Translations under genes and position numbers: made by a program
The notes under the pieces: model-generated
What the model was told of the DNA's origin: nothing
The model's database searches: none
Seen by the model: the letters and a program-made list of their open reading frames with translations, nothing else
Shown here: piece by piece, positions 1 to 6,657 of the stretch
How positions within the stretch are numbered: the stretch's first letter is position 1
Layout of the letters: every line of letters starts with the position of its first letter
Assembly (NCBI GenBank): GCA_031254635.1
Contig: JAIRUB010000143.1
Coordinates: 1-7,213 of the forward strand
From: Prevotellaceae bacterium
GTDB lineage: Bacteria > Bacteroidota > Bacteroidia > Bacteroidales > UBA932
Length of the DNA: 7,213 nt
Reading direction: 5' to 3'

Positions 1-141
1 AATCCATTTTCCCATTCCAATTGTATATGCCTAAAAAAACGCATTTTTTCGATAGAAAAAAAGAGAATAAAAAATAATTATTAACACGAAAAAAGGTCAA
101 CATATTTCAGGACATGACAACAAAATTAGCAACAGGCAATC

Positions 142-843
142 TTAAGGGTTTTTGTTGGTAATACAGAAGTTAAATAGCCTTACTAAATCTTCTTCTTTAC
201 TAAAATCTACAGAATTTTGCTGTAAATATTCTTTTATTTGATTTTTCTTTTTCGCAAATACTTTCAAAAAAGCACCCTGATTAGCTATTTGACACCGTTT
301 CCCGATGACTATGTAAAAGAGTTTCTTTTTATCAAAACCGGCTTTTGCCAAAGTGTTAATATCTCCATGTTTAACATAGGATGTCTCCACAGTATTAATG
401 TTATCAATAGCAGAGGTATTCGCTTGCATACCATACGCTCCATATTTTTTGTTGCCAACATGATGCAGAGAGGTTTTTAATCCCAAAATCGTGTCTTCGG
501 CATTAGCTATCATTTCCACAAATCCTTTGAAAGTGGGGATAAATTTCCGATCATCAAAAGCGACTAATACAACATCTTGTTCATTAGCTAAAGCCAAGGT
601 GTCATTATTTTTGTCGACGAACATCAGTTTCCCACTTAATATATTCAAGTTCATCAACGCTTGTGTCCGGCTGCCTTTAAGATATACCAAGGCGCCTTTA
701 AATTCCGGAAAAAGCATTTTTACATCCCTTGAAAAGGCTTTTTCTATGTCACCTCCTTGATTAGCATCAACATTTATCTTATTTTGAGCAGTTGCGGAAT
801 AAGTCAGGAATGTAATGAATAAACATAATAGCATTGATTTCAT
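142..843 (-). CDS. Secreted protein of unknown function, last gene downstream of the SusCD cluster
   Basis: A 233-residue protein that I cannot assign to a named family. The N-terminus (MKSMLLCLFITFLTYSATAQ) is a clear type I signal peptide with likely cleavage around residue 19-20. There is no cysteine at a lipobox position, so it is probably periplasmic or exported rather than lipidated. The mature part has a segment around residues 55-105 with alternating beta-like stretches and the sequence VDKNNDTLALAN. The C-terminal ~60 residues are lysine-rich and probably helical (KKKNQIKEYLQQNSVDFSKE). From memory, that tail resembles the ending of many Bacteroidota hypothetical secreted proteins, but I cannot confirm this without a search. 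It lies on the same strand as the susCD genes, but a strong terminator ends 14 bases before its ATG, leaving almost no room for a promoter. Expression may therefore depend on readthrough. The gene call is firm; the function is unknown. Confidence 0.75.
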   Translation of the reverse strand: MKSMLLCLFITFLTYSATAQNKINVDANQGGDIEKAFSRDVKMLFPEFKGALVYLKGSRTQALMNLNILSGKLMFVDKNNDTLALANEQDVVLVAFDDRKFIPTFKGFVEMIANAEDTILGLKTSLHHVGNKKYGAYGMQANTSAIDNINTVETSYVKHGDINTLAKAGFDKKKLFYIVIGKRCQIANQGAFLKVFAKKKNQIKEYLQQNSVDFSKEEDLVRLFNFCITNKNP

Positions 844-857
844 AACAGCTTAATTTT

Positions 858-896
858 AAAAAAAGCTGTCTCCATATGGAGTAGGAGACAGCTTTT
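858..896 (-). terminator. Rho-independent terminator after the small lipoprotein gene
   Basis: On the minus strand a perfect 13-bp stem is formed by 884-896 and 861-873 (AAAAGCTGTCTCC paired with GGAGACAGCTTTT) around a 10-base loop. A run of seven T on the transcribed strand (864-858) follows. It begins 22 bases after the stop codon of the 919-1317 gene. The U-tract ends 14 bases before the start codon of the 142-843 gene, so it separates that gene from the upstream operon or limits readthrough into it. Confidence 0.88.
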
Positions 897-918
897 AAAT
901 TATTTAGAAAAACTTAAA

Positions 919-1317
919 TTACGGTGTTATCGTAATCTTAGTAGTACCTAAGGTGCCTGACACTTTTGCAGCAGAACAACTTAGCTGGAGGGTTAAATCG
1001 CCGGTATTTGCTCCTGTATTGAATGTTAACATTGTGGTGAATTTGCCGGCAGGAATAGTTACGGTTGCAGGAACGGTAACTCCGGTTACAGTTGTTCCGT
1101 CACCGGTTACAATACTTACCCCAATAGAAAGGTCGGCCATTGGGCCACTGGCTATCAGTTGCACAGGGATATTAACCTCAGTGTTAACTTTTGCGCTGTA
1201 AGCCGTTCTCGCAAATGCAACCTGGGCAGGGCCATCATAATTAAAGGTTTCGTCGGAACATGAACCAATAAATAGCATTCCGGCAAGTACTATCATTAAA
1301 TTTATTATCTTTTTCAT
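919..1317 (-). CDS. Small surface lipoprotein in SusE-like position, probable beta-sandwich
   Basis: A 132-residue lipoprotein. The N-terminus has two lysines, a hydrophobic stretch and a lipobox FIGSC with the lipidated cysteine at residue 20. The next residues, S-D-E, are acidic like the surface-export signals known for Bacteroidota lipoproteins, so surface display is likely. The mature part is rich in Thr, Val, Gly and Ala with alternating beta-strand patterning (e.g. TVTGVTVPATVTIPAGKF). It resembles Calx-beta or Ig-like sandwich domains, such as the N-terminal domains of small lipoproteins often found after susD. At ~110 mature residues it is one domain only, shorter than typical SusE/SusF. 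It starts 27 bp after susD ends, is likely cotranscribed, and is followed by a strong terminator. Role by inference: accessory substrate binding or complex assembly at the SusCD pair. The family name is not certain. Confidence 0.8.
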   Translation of the reverse strand: MKKIINLMIVLAGMLFIGSCSDETFNYDGPAQVAFARTAYSAKVNTEVNIPVQLIASGPMADLSIGVSIVTGDGTTVTGVTVPATVTIPAGKFTTMLTFNTGANTGDLTLQLSCSAAKVSGTLGTTKITITP

Positions 1318-1344
1318 ACTTTATGAATAATTATGTTTATGAAA

Positions 1345-2751
1345 TTAGTAAGGATTTTGCACCATGTTCGGATTAGCGTCCATTTCGCGTTGGGGAATAG
1401 GATTAGCCAACAAGAGACTGGGATAGGGAATTGTTTTGTATGGAACGCCGGCAGCGTTAACAGCGCTTACGATAGGCAACTGTAAACGTTTTTGGTCAAA
1501 ATAATAATGGCCTTCGTAGCATAATTCTTTACGTTTTTCGAGAAGAATGGCATCAATCAGGTCCTGGCCGGTTTCGGTAGCTGCCGGTGCGCTGGGTAAT
1601 GCACGTTGACGGATAGCATCTAGATAGAGCTGGGCGGCGGTTTCATCAGGAGTTGCAATTTTACAAGCAGCCTCAGCAGCTATCAGGTACATTTCCGATA
1701 AGCGAATCATATTATAGTTGTCTAAACCGATAATACCTTCTCTTGCAGGGTATTTACGCACAAAGGTGTAGGTCGTTTGAGTACCTGTTCCGGCTATAAA
1801 GAAACATTGACGAACATCACCGGCATCAAACAAAGCTTTAAATGCAGGAGGAACGCGCAAATCGCCGTAACCGGGCTGAAGGTAAATATAACCCAAAGCA
1901 TTAGTGGCTGCATAGTCGTTACTGCTATGAGCAAGGGTAAAAATTGATTCCGTTGTAGTTTCTGCTGACCAGGAGGCTGCATAACCGGAATTGGTTAATA
2001 AAGAGAATCTTGGCGTAGCAATCACCTCTTCTGCTAAGGTTTTAGCCAAAGCATAATTGCCCATTGTGAGTACTACACGGGCTTTTAACGCCTTAACTCC
2101 AGCCAGCGTAAAATGATAAGGCCCTCTATTAATAGCAGCATCAGCTAATAAGGTTATTGCGTTATCTAAATCAGTTATGATATTGGTATACACAGTATTC
2201 ACAGTGTCTCGTTCCGGCTGATAGCTGGGAAGGGGAACAGTTGTTACATAAGGAATACCCAATGAAGTAGCATTACCCACATAGGTTTGGGCAAATATAC
2301 GAACTAAGTCAAAATGAATTAGGGCGCGTAAAGCCAAAGCCTCACCTTTGATTTGATCTTTGTTAGCGTCAGTAGCATCAGGCACATCATCAACATTCAC
2401 AATAATATTATTCACACGGAGAAGACGGGAATAACAAGTATTCCATAAATCTACAAGGTCTGCATTACTTGGAGTTATTGACCATTGAGCCTGTCCAAGG
2501 AAACGATTAGAATTGGAGGGTGACACCAATACGTTATTGGTAGGTGCATCACCCCATACCACGAAATTACGTCCATAATAAAGATAAGAACGTAAACCAG
2601 CGTAAGCGCCAACTAAAGAGGCATTTGCATTAGCAAGATTTGCCATGGCGTCTTTTTCGGGAATATAGTCATAAGGTTCTAAGTCTGTGAATTTGTTACA
2701 GGAAGTAAAAACCACAGCAAAGCTAAATAAAAGTATAATTAATTTTTTCAT
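1345..2751 (-). CDS. SusD/RagB-family nutrient-binding outer-membrane lipoprotein
   Basis: A 468-residue SusD-like lipoprotein, slightly shorter than many family members (about 500-600). The lipobox FTSC places the lipidated cysteine at residue 18, followed by NKFTDLEP, a typical start of mature SusD proteins. Family hallmarks include an N-terminal segment with WNTCYSRLLRVNNII, the helical ALALRALIHFDLVRIFA segment of the TPR-like scaffold, the conserved IRLSEMYLIAAEA helix around residue 350, and the classic ending PIPQREMDANPNMVQNPY. In this family the protein sits on the cell surface as a lid over the SusC barrel and captures a glycan or peptide for import. It lies 21 bp downstream of the susC gene, the normal order, and upstream of a small lipoprotein gene. 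The substrate cannot be inferred because no degrading enzyme is in view. Confidence 0.96.
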   Translation of the reverse strand: MKKLIILLFSFAVVFTSCNKFTDLEPYDYIPEKDAMANLANANASLVGAYAGLRSYLYYGRNFVVWGDAPTNNVLVSPSNSNRFLGQAQWSITPSNADLVDLWNTCYSRLLRVNNIIVNVDDVPDATDANKDQIKGEALALRALIHFDLVRIFAQTYVGNATSLGIPYVTTVPLPSYQPERDTVNTVYTNIITDLDNAITLLADAAINRGPYHFTLAGVKALKARVVLTMGNYALAKTLAEEVIATPRFSLLTNSGYAASWSAETTTESIFTLAHSSNDYAATNALGYIYLQPGYGDLRVPPAFKALFDAGDVRQCFFIAGTGTQTTYTFVRKYPAREGIIGLDNYNMIRLSEMYLIAAEAACKIATPDETAAQLYLDAIRQRALPSAPAATETGQDLIDAILLEKRKELCYEGHYYFDQKRLQLPIVSAVNAAGVPYKTIPYPSLLLANPIPQREMDANPNMVQNPY

Positions 2752-2772
2752 AATTGTAATTCTGTTTTTACG

Positions 2773-5700
2773 TTAAAATTTTAATTGAATACCACAGGTA
2801 ATTGTTTTCGCCATAGGATAACCATACCAGTAGTCGCCTCCCAAGCCTACTTCAGGGTCCATTCCGGGATAAGTAGTCAGCGTGAAAAGATTTGTTCCCT
2901 GTACGAAGATACGTGCGTTTTCAATCTTTATTTTGCTTGTCCACGAGTGGGGGAAGTTATACGCAACGGTGATGTCACGCAAGCGAATGTAAGAACCATC
3001 ATAGGCATGCCTACTGGTCATTTGACCGTGACTGGCAGCAGGAGAGCCGTATAATGCCTTGGGGATATCAGTTATATCGCCTTCTTGTTTCCAGCGTTTG
3101 TTTACCTGAATGTGTTGGTTCCACAGCCCTCTGTTACCGACAGAAGTAAACATTAACATAGTTTGGTCGGTAATCATACCGCCAACCGTGAAATACAGCA
3201 TGGCAGATATTTCTACGCCATAAAAGCTAAGCTTATTGGTGAAACCGCCGAAGAAATCGGGGGCGGCGGAACCTATTATTTTACGTTCTGCACCGGCAGC
3301 GTCAGTAGCCTCATAGCATATTTCTCCGTCTTTAGTGTAATACATCGGGCGGCCATCGGCAGGATTAATACCGGCCCAGGGGCGTGTAAATACAGATTGG
3401 ATGTCTTCACCTTCGCGGTAAATACGGGTACCGTTGATTATGTCAGCTCCTCCATAAAGTTTTTCAACACGGTTCCTGTTAGAGGAAATATTCAAACTTA
3501 CATCCCAACGAAAATCTTTCATTTGTACAGGAATAGCATTAAGGGTTACTTCTATGCCCTGATTGGAGATTTCTCCTACATTTTCATACCTTCCAGTATA
3601 ACCGGTGGTTGATGAAAGTTGAGCGCTCATCAACAAGTCGGTAGTATAACGATAGTAATATTCAATAGTTCCATTCAAACGGTTCTTAAATATGTTAAAA
3701 TCAAGGCCTATGTTAAAACTACTGGCTTTTTCCCATGTGAGTTCCGCATTTTCAGCCTGATAAGGATAAAGTCCTGGTTTTCCGACATAACTGCTATTGG
3801 AAATACCTGTGGCAAATAAGCCCATAGAGGCATAATTGCCAATACCACTTTGGTTACCTGAGGTACCATAACTGGCGCGTAATTGTAAGGAATTAATCCA
3901 TGATAATGATTGCATAAATTCTTCATTGCTGATTTTCCATGAAGCTCCTACTGACCAAAATATACCGGATTTATTACTACCAACAAATTTAGAGGTAATA
4001 TCGCTACGAAGACTGGCGGAGGCATAGTATTTATCATTGAAATCATAGTTCCCGTTTAAGAAGAACGAGGCTAAAGTATTTTGATTATGAGTTCCGAATG
4101 TATACTTGGGTTCTGCACCATGCGAAACCTCGTAAAGTCCCGGAGCGAAAACTTCGGAGGCAGCATAGAGATCGCGATAATCGGTTTTACGGGCTTCCTG
4201 GCCAAGCATAAAGTTGAAGTTGTGATTCTCGGCAAGGGTCTTGATATAGTTCAATGTTACAGTTTCATTCCATACCATATTTTCGGCACCTGATGAACTG
4301 GAACGGCCACGCTCGAAAGCAGTATTTCCCCGACATTTGTGGTCATCCCATTGATTTTCAAACATTGCCATGAAGTCTAAGCCAACATTAGCTTTCAGGA
4401 AGAGGCCGTCAAAAAGTTCCAATTGGGCAATTACATTAGGCATTACGCGGTAAGTACGGGCTTGAATATCGTTATAGCGCAGATTGTTAATGAAGTTAGC
4501 AGGATAAGTGTAAGGAGCAGAGACTATATCTCCATTACTCAGTATCCCCGGGTCAACTGGTGCATACATAAGTGCGCCAAATACGGGATTGGTGTAATAA
4601 GCACTGGTGGTAAGCGCTGTTTTTTGTCCTGTCATTGATAACAATATGTTTCCGGATAAGCTGAAACTCTTGTTGGCTTGATGGTCCATATTCAAACGTA
4701 AGGAGCCACGTTCTATCCATGATTCCTTAACAATCCCCTCTTGGTTAAAGTAAGAACCGGATATATAGAATTTGGTTTTATCGTTACCGCCGCTAACGCT
4801 CAAATCAGCCGTATAGGTAGGCGCGGCATCGTTATAAGCTTCTTTGCTCCAATCAAAATCATAAAAGTCGTCATTCAAGTCTCGCATAGTATACTGATCA
4901 GCTACCATACTATTTATAGTTCTTACTGTACCATCTTTGCGGATAATGTCAATAGTAGCGTCAGAATATCCTGCATTTACCAACATATCTGTCGCTAAGT
5001 CAAGAAAGTCTTCGCGACCTAATACTTTGAAGTGCTTGGTCGCCCGGGTAGAGAAACCGGTAGATGCTTTAAAGTCAATAGTTGTTTTACCGGATTTACC
5101 GCGTTTGGTCGTAATCATAACAACCCCGTTAGATGCGCGGGAACCATAGATAGAAGTAGCAGCAGCATCTTTCAATATTGTTACCGTTTCAATGTCGTTA
5201 GGGTTGAGAGAAGCCATTATGTTGGAGTTGTTAGAATAAGTGATTTCGCCCGTGGCTGTCATTTGTCCATAGTTACCGGTGGCAATGGGAACACCATCAA
5301 CAACATACAGAGGCATAGTGCTACCGGAAATAGAACCGATACCACGAATCAATACCGACTGGGCAGAGCCGGGTTGCCCTGATGATGCAACCGACATAAC
5401 TCCGGCAGCATTACCCTGCAACGCTTTCTCAAAAGAGGTAACCGGCATGGCAGCCACTTTCTCAGAACTTACATTTATAGCAGCTCCTGTATTGGTTGGC
5501 TTTTTTGCCACCCCGTAGCTCGTAATAACAACTTCATCCAGAGTACGTGCATCACTTTCCATGATTACGTTAATAGTAGTACGTCCACCCACTATTTCTT
5601 CCTGAGTTTTCATCCCCAGGAAAGAAAATACCAGTGTTGCATCGCCCGGTACGGAAATGGTGTAATGACCATTCGCGTCGGCTGTGATACTGGTCCTCGT

Positions 5701-5841
5701 ACCTTTTACAACTACCGACACGCCCGGCAATGATAGGCCGTCGTTGTCAGTTACCACGCCCGATACTTGCACGTTCTGCGCCCATAGCGCATTAACACCT
5801 GCAAATATCAAGCAAACAAAAAACAGTGTGATTTTTTTCAT
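2773..5841 (-). CDS. SusC/RagA-family TonB-dependent outer-membrane transporter
   Basis: A complete 1022-residue SusC-like transporter of normal length. A signal peptide (residues 1 to about 21, ending ALWAQ) is followed by a CarboxypepD_reg-like domain (about 25-95; VSGVVTDNDGLSLPGVSVVV). Next come a TonB-box region LDEVVITSYG at 101-110, a plug domain (about 120-245) with the hallmarks MPLYVVDGVPI, NPNDIETVTILKDAAATSIY and GVVMITTKRG, and then the beta-barrel. The barrel ends with RLRDITVAYNFP, TTYPGMDPEVG and a terminal phenylalanine, as expected for outer-membrane assembly. There is no N-terminal STN signalling domain, so sigma/anti-sigma control through this receptor is unlikely. By family knowledge it imports SusD-captured oligomers using TonB-ExbBD energy. 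It is the first gene of a leftward operon with susD and a small lipoprotein. Its first 32 codons and 21-bp leader are almost identical to those of the divergent susC gene at 6562. Confidence 0.97.
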   Translation of the reverse strand: MKKITLFFVCLIFAGVNALWAQNVQVSGVVTDNDGLSLPGVSVVVKGTRTSITADANGHYTISVPGDATLVFSFLGMKTQEEIVGGRTTINVIMESDARTLDEVVITSYGVAKKPTNTGAAINVSSEKVAAMPVTSFEKALQGNAAGVMSVASSGQPGSAQSVLIRGIGSISGSTMPLYVVDGVPIATGNYGQMTATGEITYSNNSNIMASLNPNDIETVTILKDAAATSIYGSRASNGVVMITTKRGKSGKTTIDFKASTGFSTRATKHFKVLGREDFLDLATDMLVNAGYSDATIDIIRKDGTVRTINSMVADQYTMRDLNDDFYDFDWSKEAYNDAAPTYTADLSVSGGNDKTKFYISGSYFNQEGIVKESWIERGSLRLNMDHQANKSFSLSGNILLSMTGQKTALTTSAYYTNPVFGALMYAPVDPGILSNGDIVSAPYTYPANFINNLRYNDIQARTYRVMPNVIAQLELFDGLFLKANVGLDFMAMFENQWDDHKCRGNTAFERGRSSSSGAENMVWNETVTLNYIKTLAENHNFNFMLGQEARKTDYRDLYAASEVFAPGLYEVSHGAEPKYTFGTHNQNTLASFFLNGNYDFNDKYYASASLRSDITSKFVGSNKSGIFWSVGASWKISNEEFMQSLSWINSLQLRASYGTSGNQSGIGNYASMGLFATGISNSSYVGKPGLYPYQAENAELTWEKASSFNIGLDFNIFKNRLNGTIEYYYRYTTDLLMSAQLSSTTGYTGRYENVGEISNQGIEVTLNAIPVQMKDFRWDVSLNISSNRNRVEKLYGGADIINGTRIYREGEDIQSVFTRPWAGINPADGRPMYYTKDGEICYEATDAAGAERKIIGSAAPDFFGGFTNKLSFYGVEISAMLYFTVGGMITDQTMLMFTSVGNRGLWNQHIQVNKRWKQEGDITDIPKALYGSPAASHGQMTSRHAYDGSYIRLRDITVAYNFPHSWTSKIKIENARIFVQGTNLFTLTTYPGMDPEVGLGGDYWYGYPMAKTITCGIQLKF

Positions 5842-5862
5842 AAAATTAATTTAGGGTTAATA
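5746..5862 (-). repeat. 117-bp inverted repeat, left arm (susC leader and signal-peptide codons)
   Basis: Read on the minus strand, this is the 21 bases before the ATG of the leftward susC plus its first 32 codons. It matches 6541-6657 on the plus strand at 111 of 117 positions by hand alignment. Within the codons there are five differences, only one of which changes an amino acid (Ile12 versus Val12). Similarity drops sharply after codon 32 (VVTD) and about 25 bases upstream of the ATG. Confidence 0.95.
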
Positions 5863-5961
5863 AAATTAGTTCATTATTTATTACAAAGTTGATTCCTCTT
5901 TATTTTTTGTTAATTTTTACTAATATAATATTGCTATGATTTCGTATTTTTGTTCTTAAGT

Positions 5962-5995
5962 TAAGTGCAAATTTGTTCCTAATAAGTGCAAATTT
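5962..5995. repeat. Two 13-bp direct repeats at the leftward promoter
   Basis: TAAGTGCAAATTT occurs exactly at 5962-5974 and again at 5983-5995, a 21-bp period (about two helical turns). On the minus strand each copy reads AAATTTGCACTTA and holds the TTTG part of a Bacteroidota -7 box. The upstream copy fits a full TAnnTTTG box; the downstream copy has C in place of the first T. They could be paired binding sites for a regulator or tandem -7 boxes. No regulator gene is nearby. Confidence 0.6.
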
Positions 5996-6018
5996 AATAA
6001 AAAAAAATAAATCCCAAA
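5989..6018 (-). promoter_or_regulatory. Predicted Bacteroidota promoter for the leftward susCD operon
   Basis: On the minus strand TTTG (6018-6015) is followed after 18 bases by TAAATTTG (5996-5989). This fits the known TTTG / TAnnTTTG arrangement of the main sigma factor in Bacteroidota. Transcription would start around 5983-5985 and give a leader of about 140 bases before the ATG at 5841. No rival site with both boxes was found closer to the gene. Confidence 0.6.
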
Positions 6019-6044
6019 CATATTTTTTATTTTTTTATTTATTA

Positions 6045-6060
6045 GAAACTGTTTAAATTT
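6045..6060 (+). repeat. Terminal inverted repeat of the IS remnant, left
   Basis: GAAACTGTTTAAATTT, matching the inverted right end at 6415-6430 at 15 of 16 positions. The outside flank TTA (6042-6044) repeats at 6431-6433. Confidence 0.75.
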
Positions 6061-6065
6061 TAAAT

Positions 6066-6316
6066 TCAAGAAATTTTATTGAGCTCAAGCATAATATATG
6101 TACCATCATTTTTCCATTGGCTGTAGTAATAATAGACTAATTGCCACTTCGGAAAGTCCAATGGTAAGATTCGCCATTGACATCCTGTTTTGAGCAAGTA
6201 AAAAACGGCATTGAAAATCTCTCGTAATGAATGTTTTCTCCTTCTTACCTTTGTCATCTACAATATTTTCTATAAACTTGCCATTGTTTTTCAGTCAGCT
6301 TAGTTGTATAATTTAT
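6066..6316 (-). pseudogene. IS5-type transposase remnant (DUF4096-like N-terminal part)
   Basis: The longest open stretch (6066-6257, 63 codons) contains RRKHSLREIFNAVFYLLKTG, CQWRILPLDFPKWQLVYYYY and SQWKNDG. This is the well-known N-terminal pattern of IS5-family transposases (DUF4096 region). The natural start lies further upstream in two other frames: NYTTKLTEKQWQV (about 6313-6275), then IENIVDDKG (about 6273-6247), then RRRKHSL. Two frame changes, near 6274 and 6246-6250, have therefore accumulated, and a stop at 6317-6319 precedes the first segment. After KNDGT the conserved sequence ends and only YIMLELNKIS precedes the stop. That tail resembles the LLLNKI-type ending of such transposases, which suggests a large internal deletion joining the N- and C-terminal codons. 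The DDE catalytic core is absent, so no active enzyme is possible. Confidence 0.85.
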
Positions 6317-6414
6317 TTATGCATCTTAGTAATTATTTGGTTGATAATCATAAATATATGAAATAACAATTAAATAATCTACTGATTTTTAATTAATTAT
6401 ATTAATTTTTTGTT

Positions 6415-6430
6415 AAATTTAAACAATTTC
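6415..6430 (-). repeat. Terminal inverted repeat of the IS remnant, right
   Basis: AAATTTAAACAATTTC on the plus strand, the inverted partner of 6045-6060 with one mismatch. It is the end lying upstream of the transposase remnant. The flanking TTA at 6431-6433 completes the proposed target duplication. Confidence 0.75.
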
Positions 6431-6464
6431 TTAAAATAGTGCTAAATATTTGATTTTATTTTAC

Positions 6465-6472
6465 TATATTTG
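6465..6472 (+). promoter_or_regulatory. Candidate -7 box for the rightward susC-like gene
   Basis: TATATTTG fits the Bacteroidota -7 consensus TAnnTTTG and would give a leader of about 80-85 bases before the ATG at 6562. The expected TTTG about 18-21 bases upstream is missing; the nearest TTTG (6449-6452) is only 12 bases away. The promoter is therefore weaker or dependent on an activator. The IS insertion ends about 10 bases upstream of where the -33 box should lie. The downstream bases TGCCGTA loosely resemble TGCACTTA at the leftward promoter. Confidence 0.4.
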
Positions 6473-6540
6473 TGCCGTAGAATGATGATTAGCCTTATTG
6501 ATATTGACTAATAATCAAAAAAATATGTAAAAATATAAAT

Positions 6541-6657
6541 TATTAACCTTAAATTAATTTTATGAAAAAAATCACACTGTTTTTTGTTTGCTTGGTATTT
6601 GCAGGTGTTAATGCGTTATGGGCGCAGAACGTGCAAGTATCTGGCGTTGTAACTGAT
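6541..6657 (+). repeat. 117-bp inverted repeat, right arm (susC leader and signal-peptide codons)
   Basis: The 21 bases before the ATG at 6562 plus the first 32 codons of the rightward susC-like gene. It is 111/117 identical to the complement of 5746-5862. The shared leader block TATTAACCYTAAATTAATTT directly precedes both start codons, and the encoded signal peptides differ at one residue. Confidence 0.95.

Larger units (their letters stand above)
6045..6430 (-). mobile_element. Internally deleted IS5-family-like element (MITE-like, 386 bp)
   Basis: The ends are 16-bp inverted repeats: GAAACTGTTTAAATTT at 6045-6060 and the complement of 6415-6430 (GAAATTGTTTAAATTT), 15 of 16 matching. The element is flanked by TTA at 6042-6044 and TTA at 6431-6433, which looks like a 3-bp target duplication of the TNA kind seen in some IS5-family groups. 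Inside is only the frameshifted N-terminal part of an IS5-type transposase on the minus strand, ending 6 bases from the left terminal repeat. Complete relatives are expected to be roughly two or more times longer, so most of the transposase is gone. It cannot move by itself, but a full copy elsewhere could act on its intact ends. Confidence 0.75.
5842..6561. other. 720-bp divergent intergenic region between two susC genes
   Basis: Very AT-rich region that holds no intact gene. From left to right it contains the non-coding end of the left inverted-repeat arm (to 5862), an A-rich leader for the leftward operon, and a 13-bp direct repeat with a promoter (5962-6018). These are followed by an internally deleted IS element (6045-6430), a candidate rightward promoter (near 6465-6472), and the leader of the second susC gene. 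The IS lies just upstream of both proposed promoters rather than inside them. Confidence 0.8.

Noticed and set aside
33..49. A-run / T-run hairpin around ACGCAT that might terminate the leftward gene
   Set aside because: The stem is only A-T pairs, lies about 90 bases past the stop codon, and is indistinguishable from the AT-rich background.
121..128. TAATTTTG on the minus strand, resembling a -7 box reading leftward out of the window
   Set aside because: No TTTG lies at the right distance upstream and the region is very AT-rich, so a chance match is likely. No gene is visible in 1-141.
3163..3612. Plus-strand open frame of 149 codons inside the susC gene
   Set aside because: It is antisense to a convincing full-length SusC reading frame, and its translation shows no recognisable domain or signal peptide. 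The same applies to the other plus-strand frames within 953-1201, 2785-5518 and 238-760.
6486..6517. Possible hairpin in the leader of the rightward susC-like gene (TGATTAG with CTAATAATCA)
   Set aside because: The stem is short and imperfect with a 15-base loop, so there is no good case for a riboswitch or attenuator.
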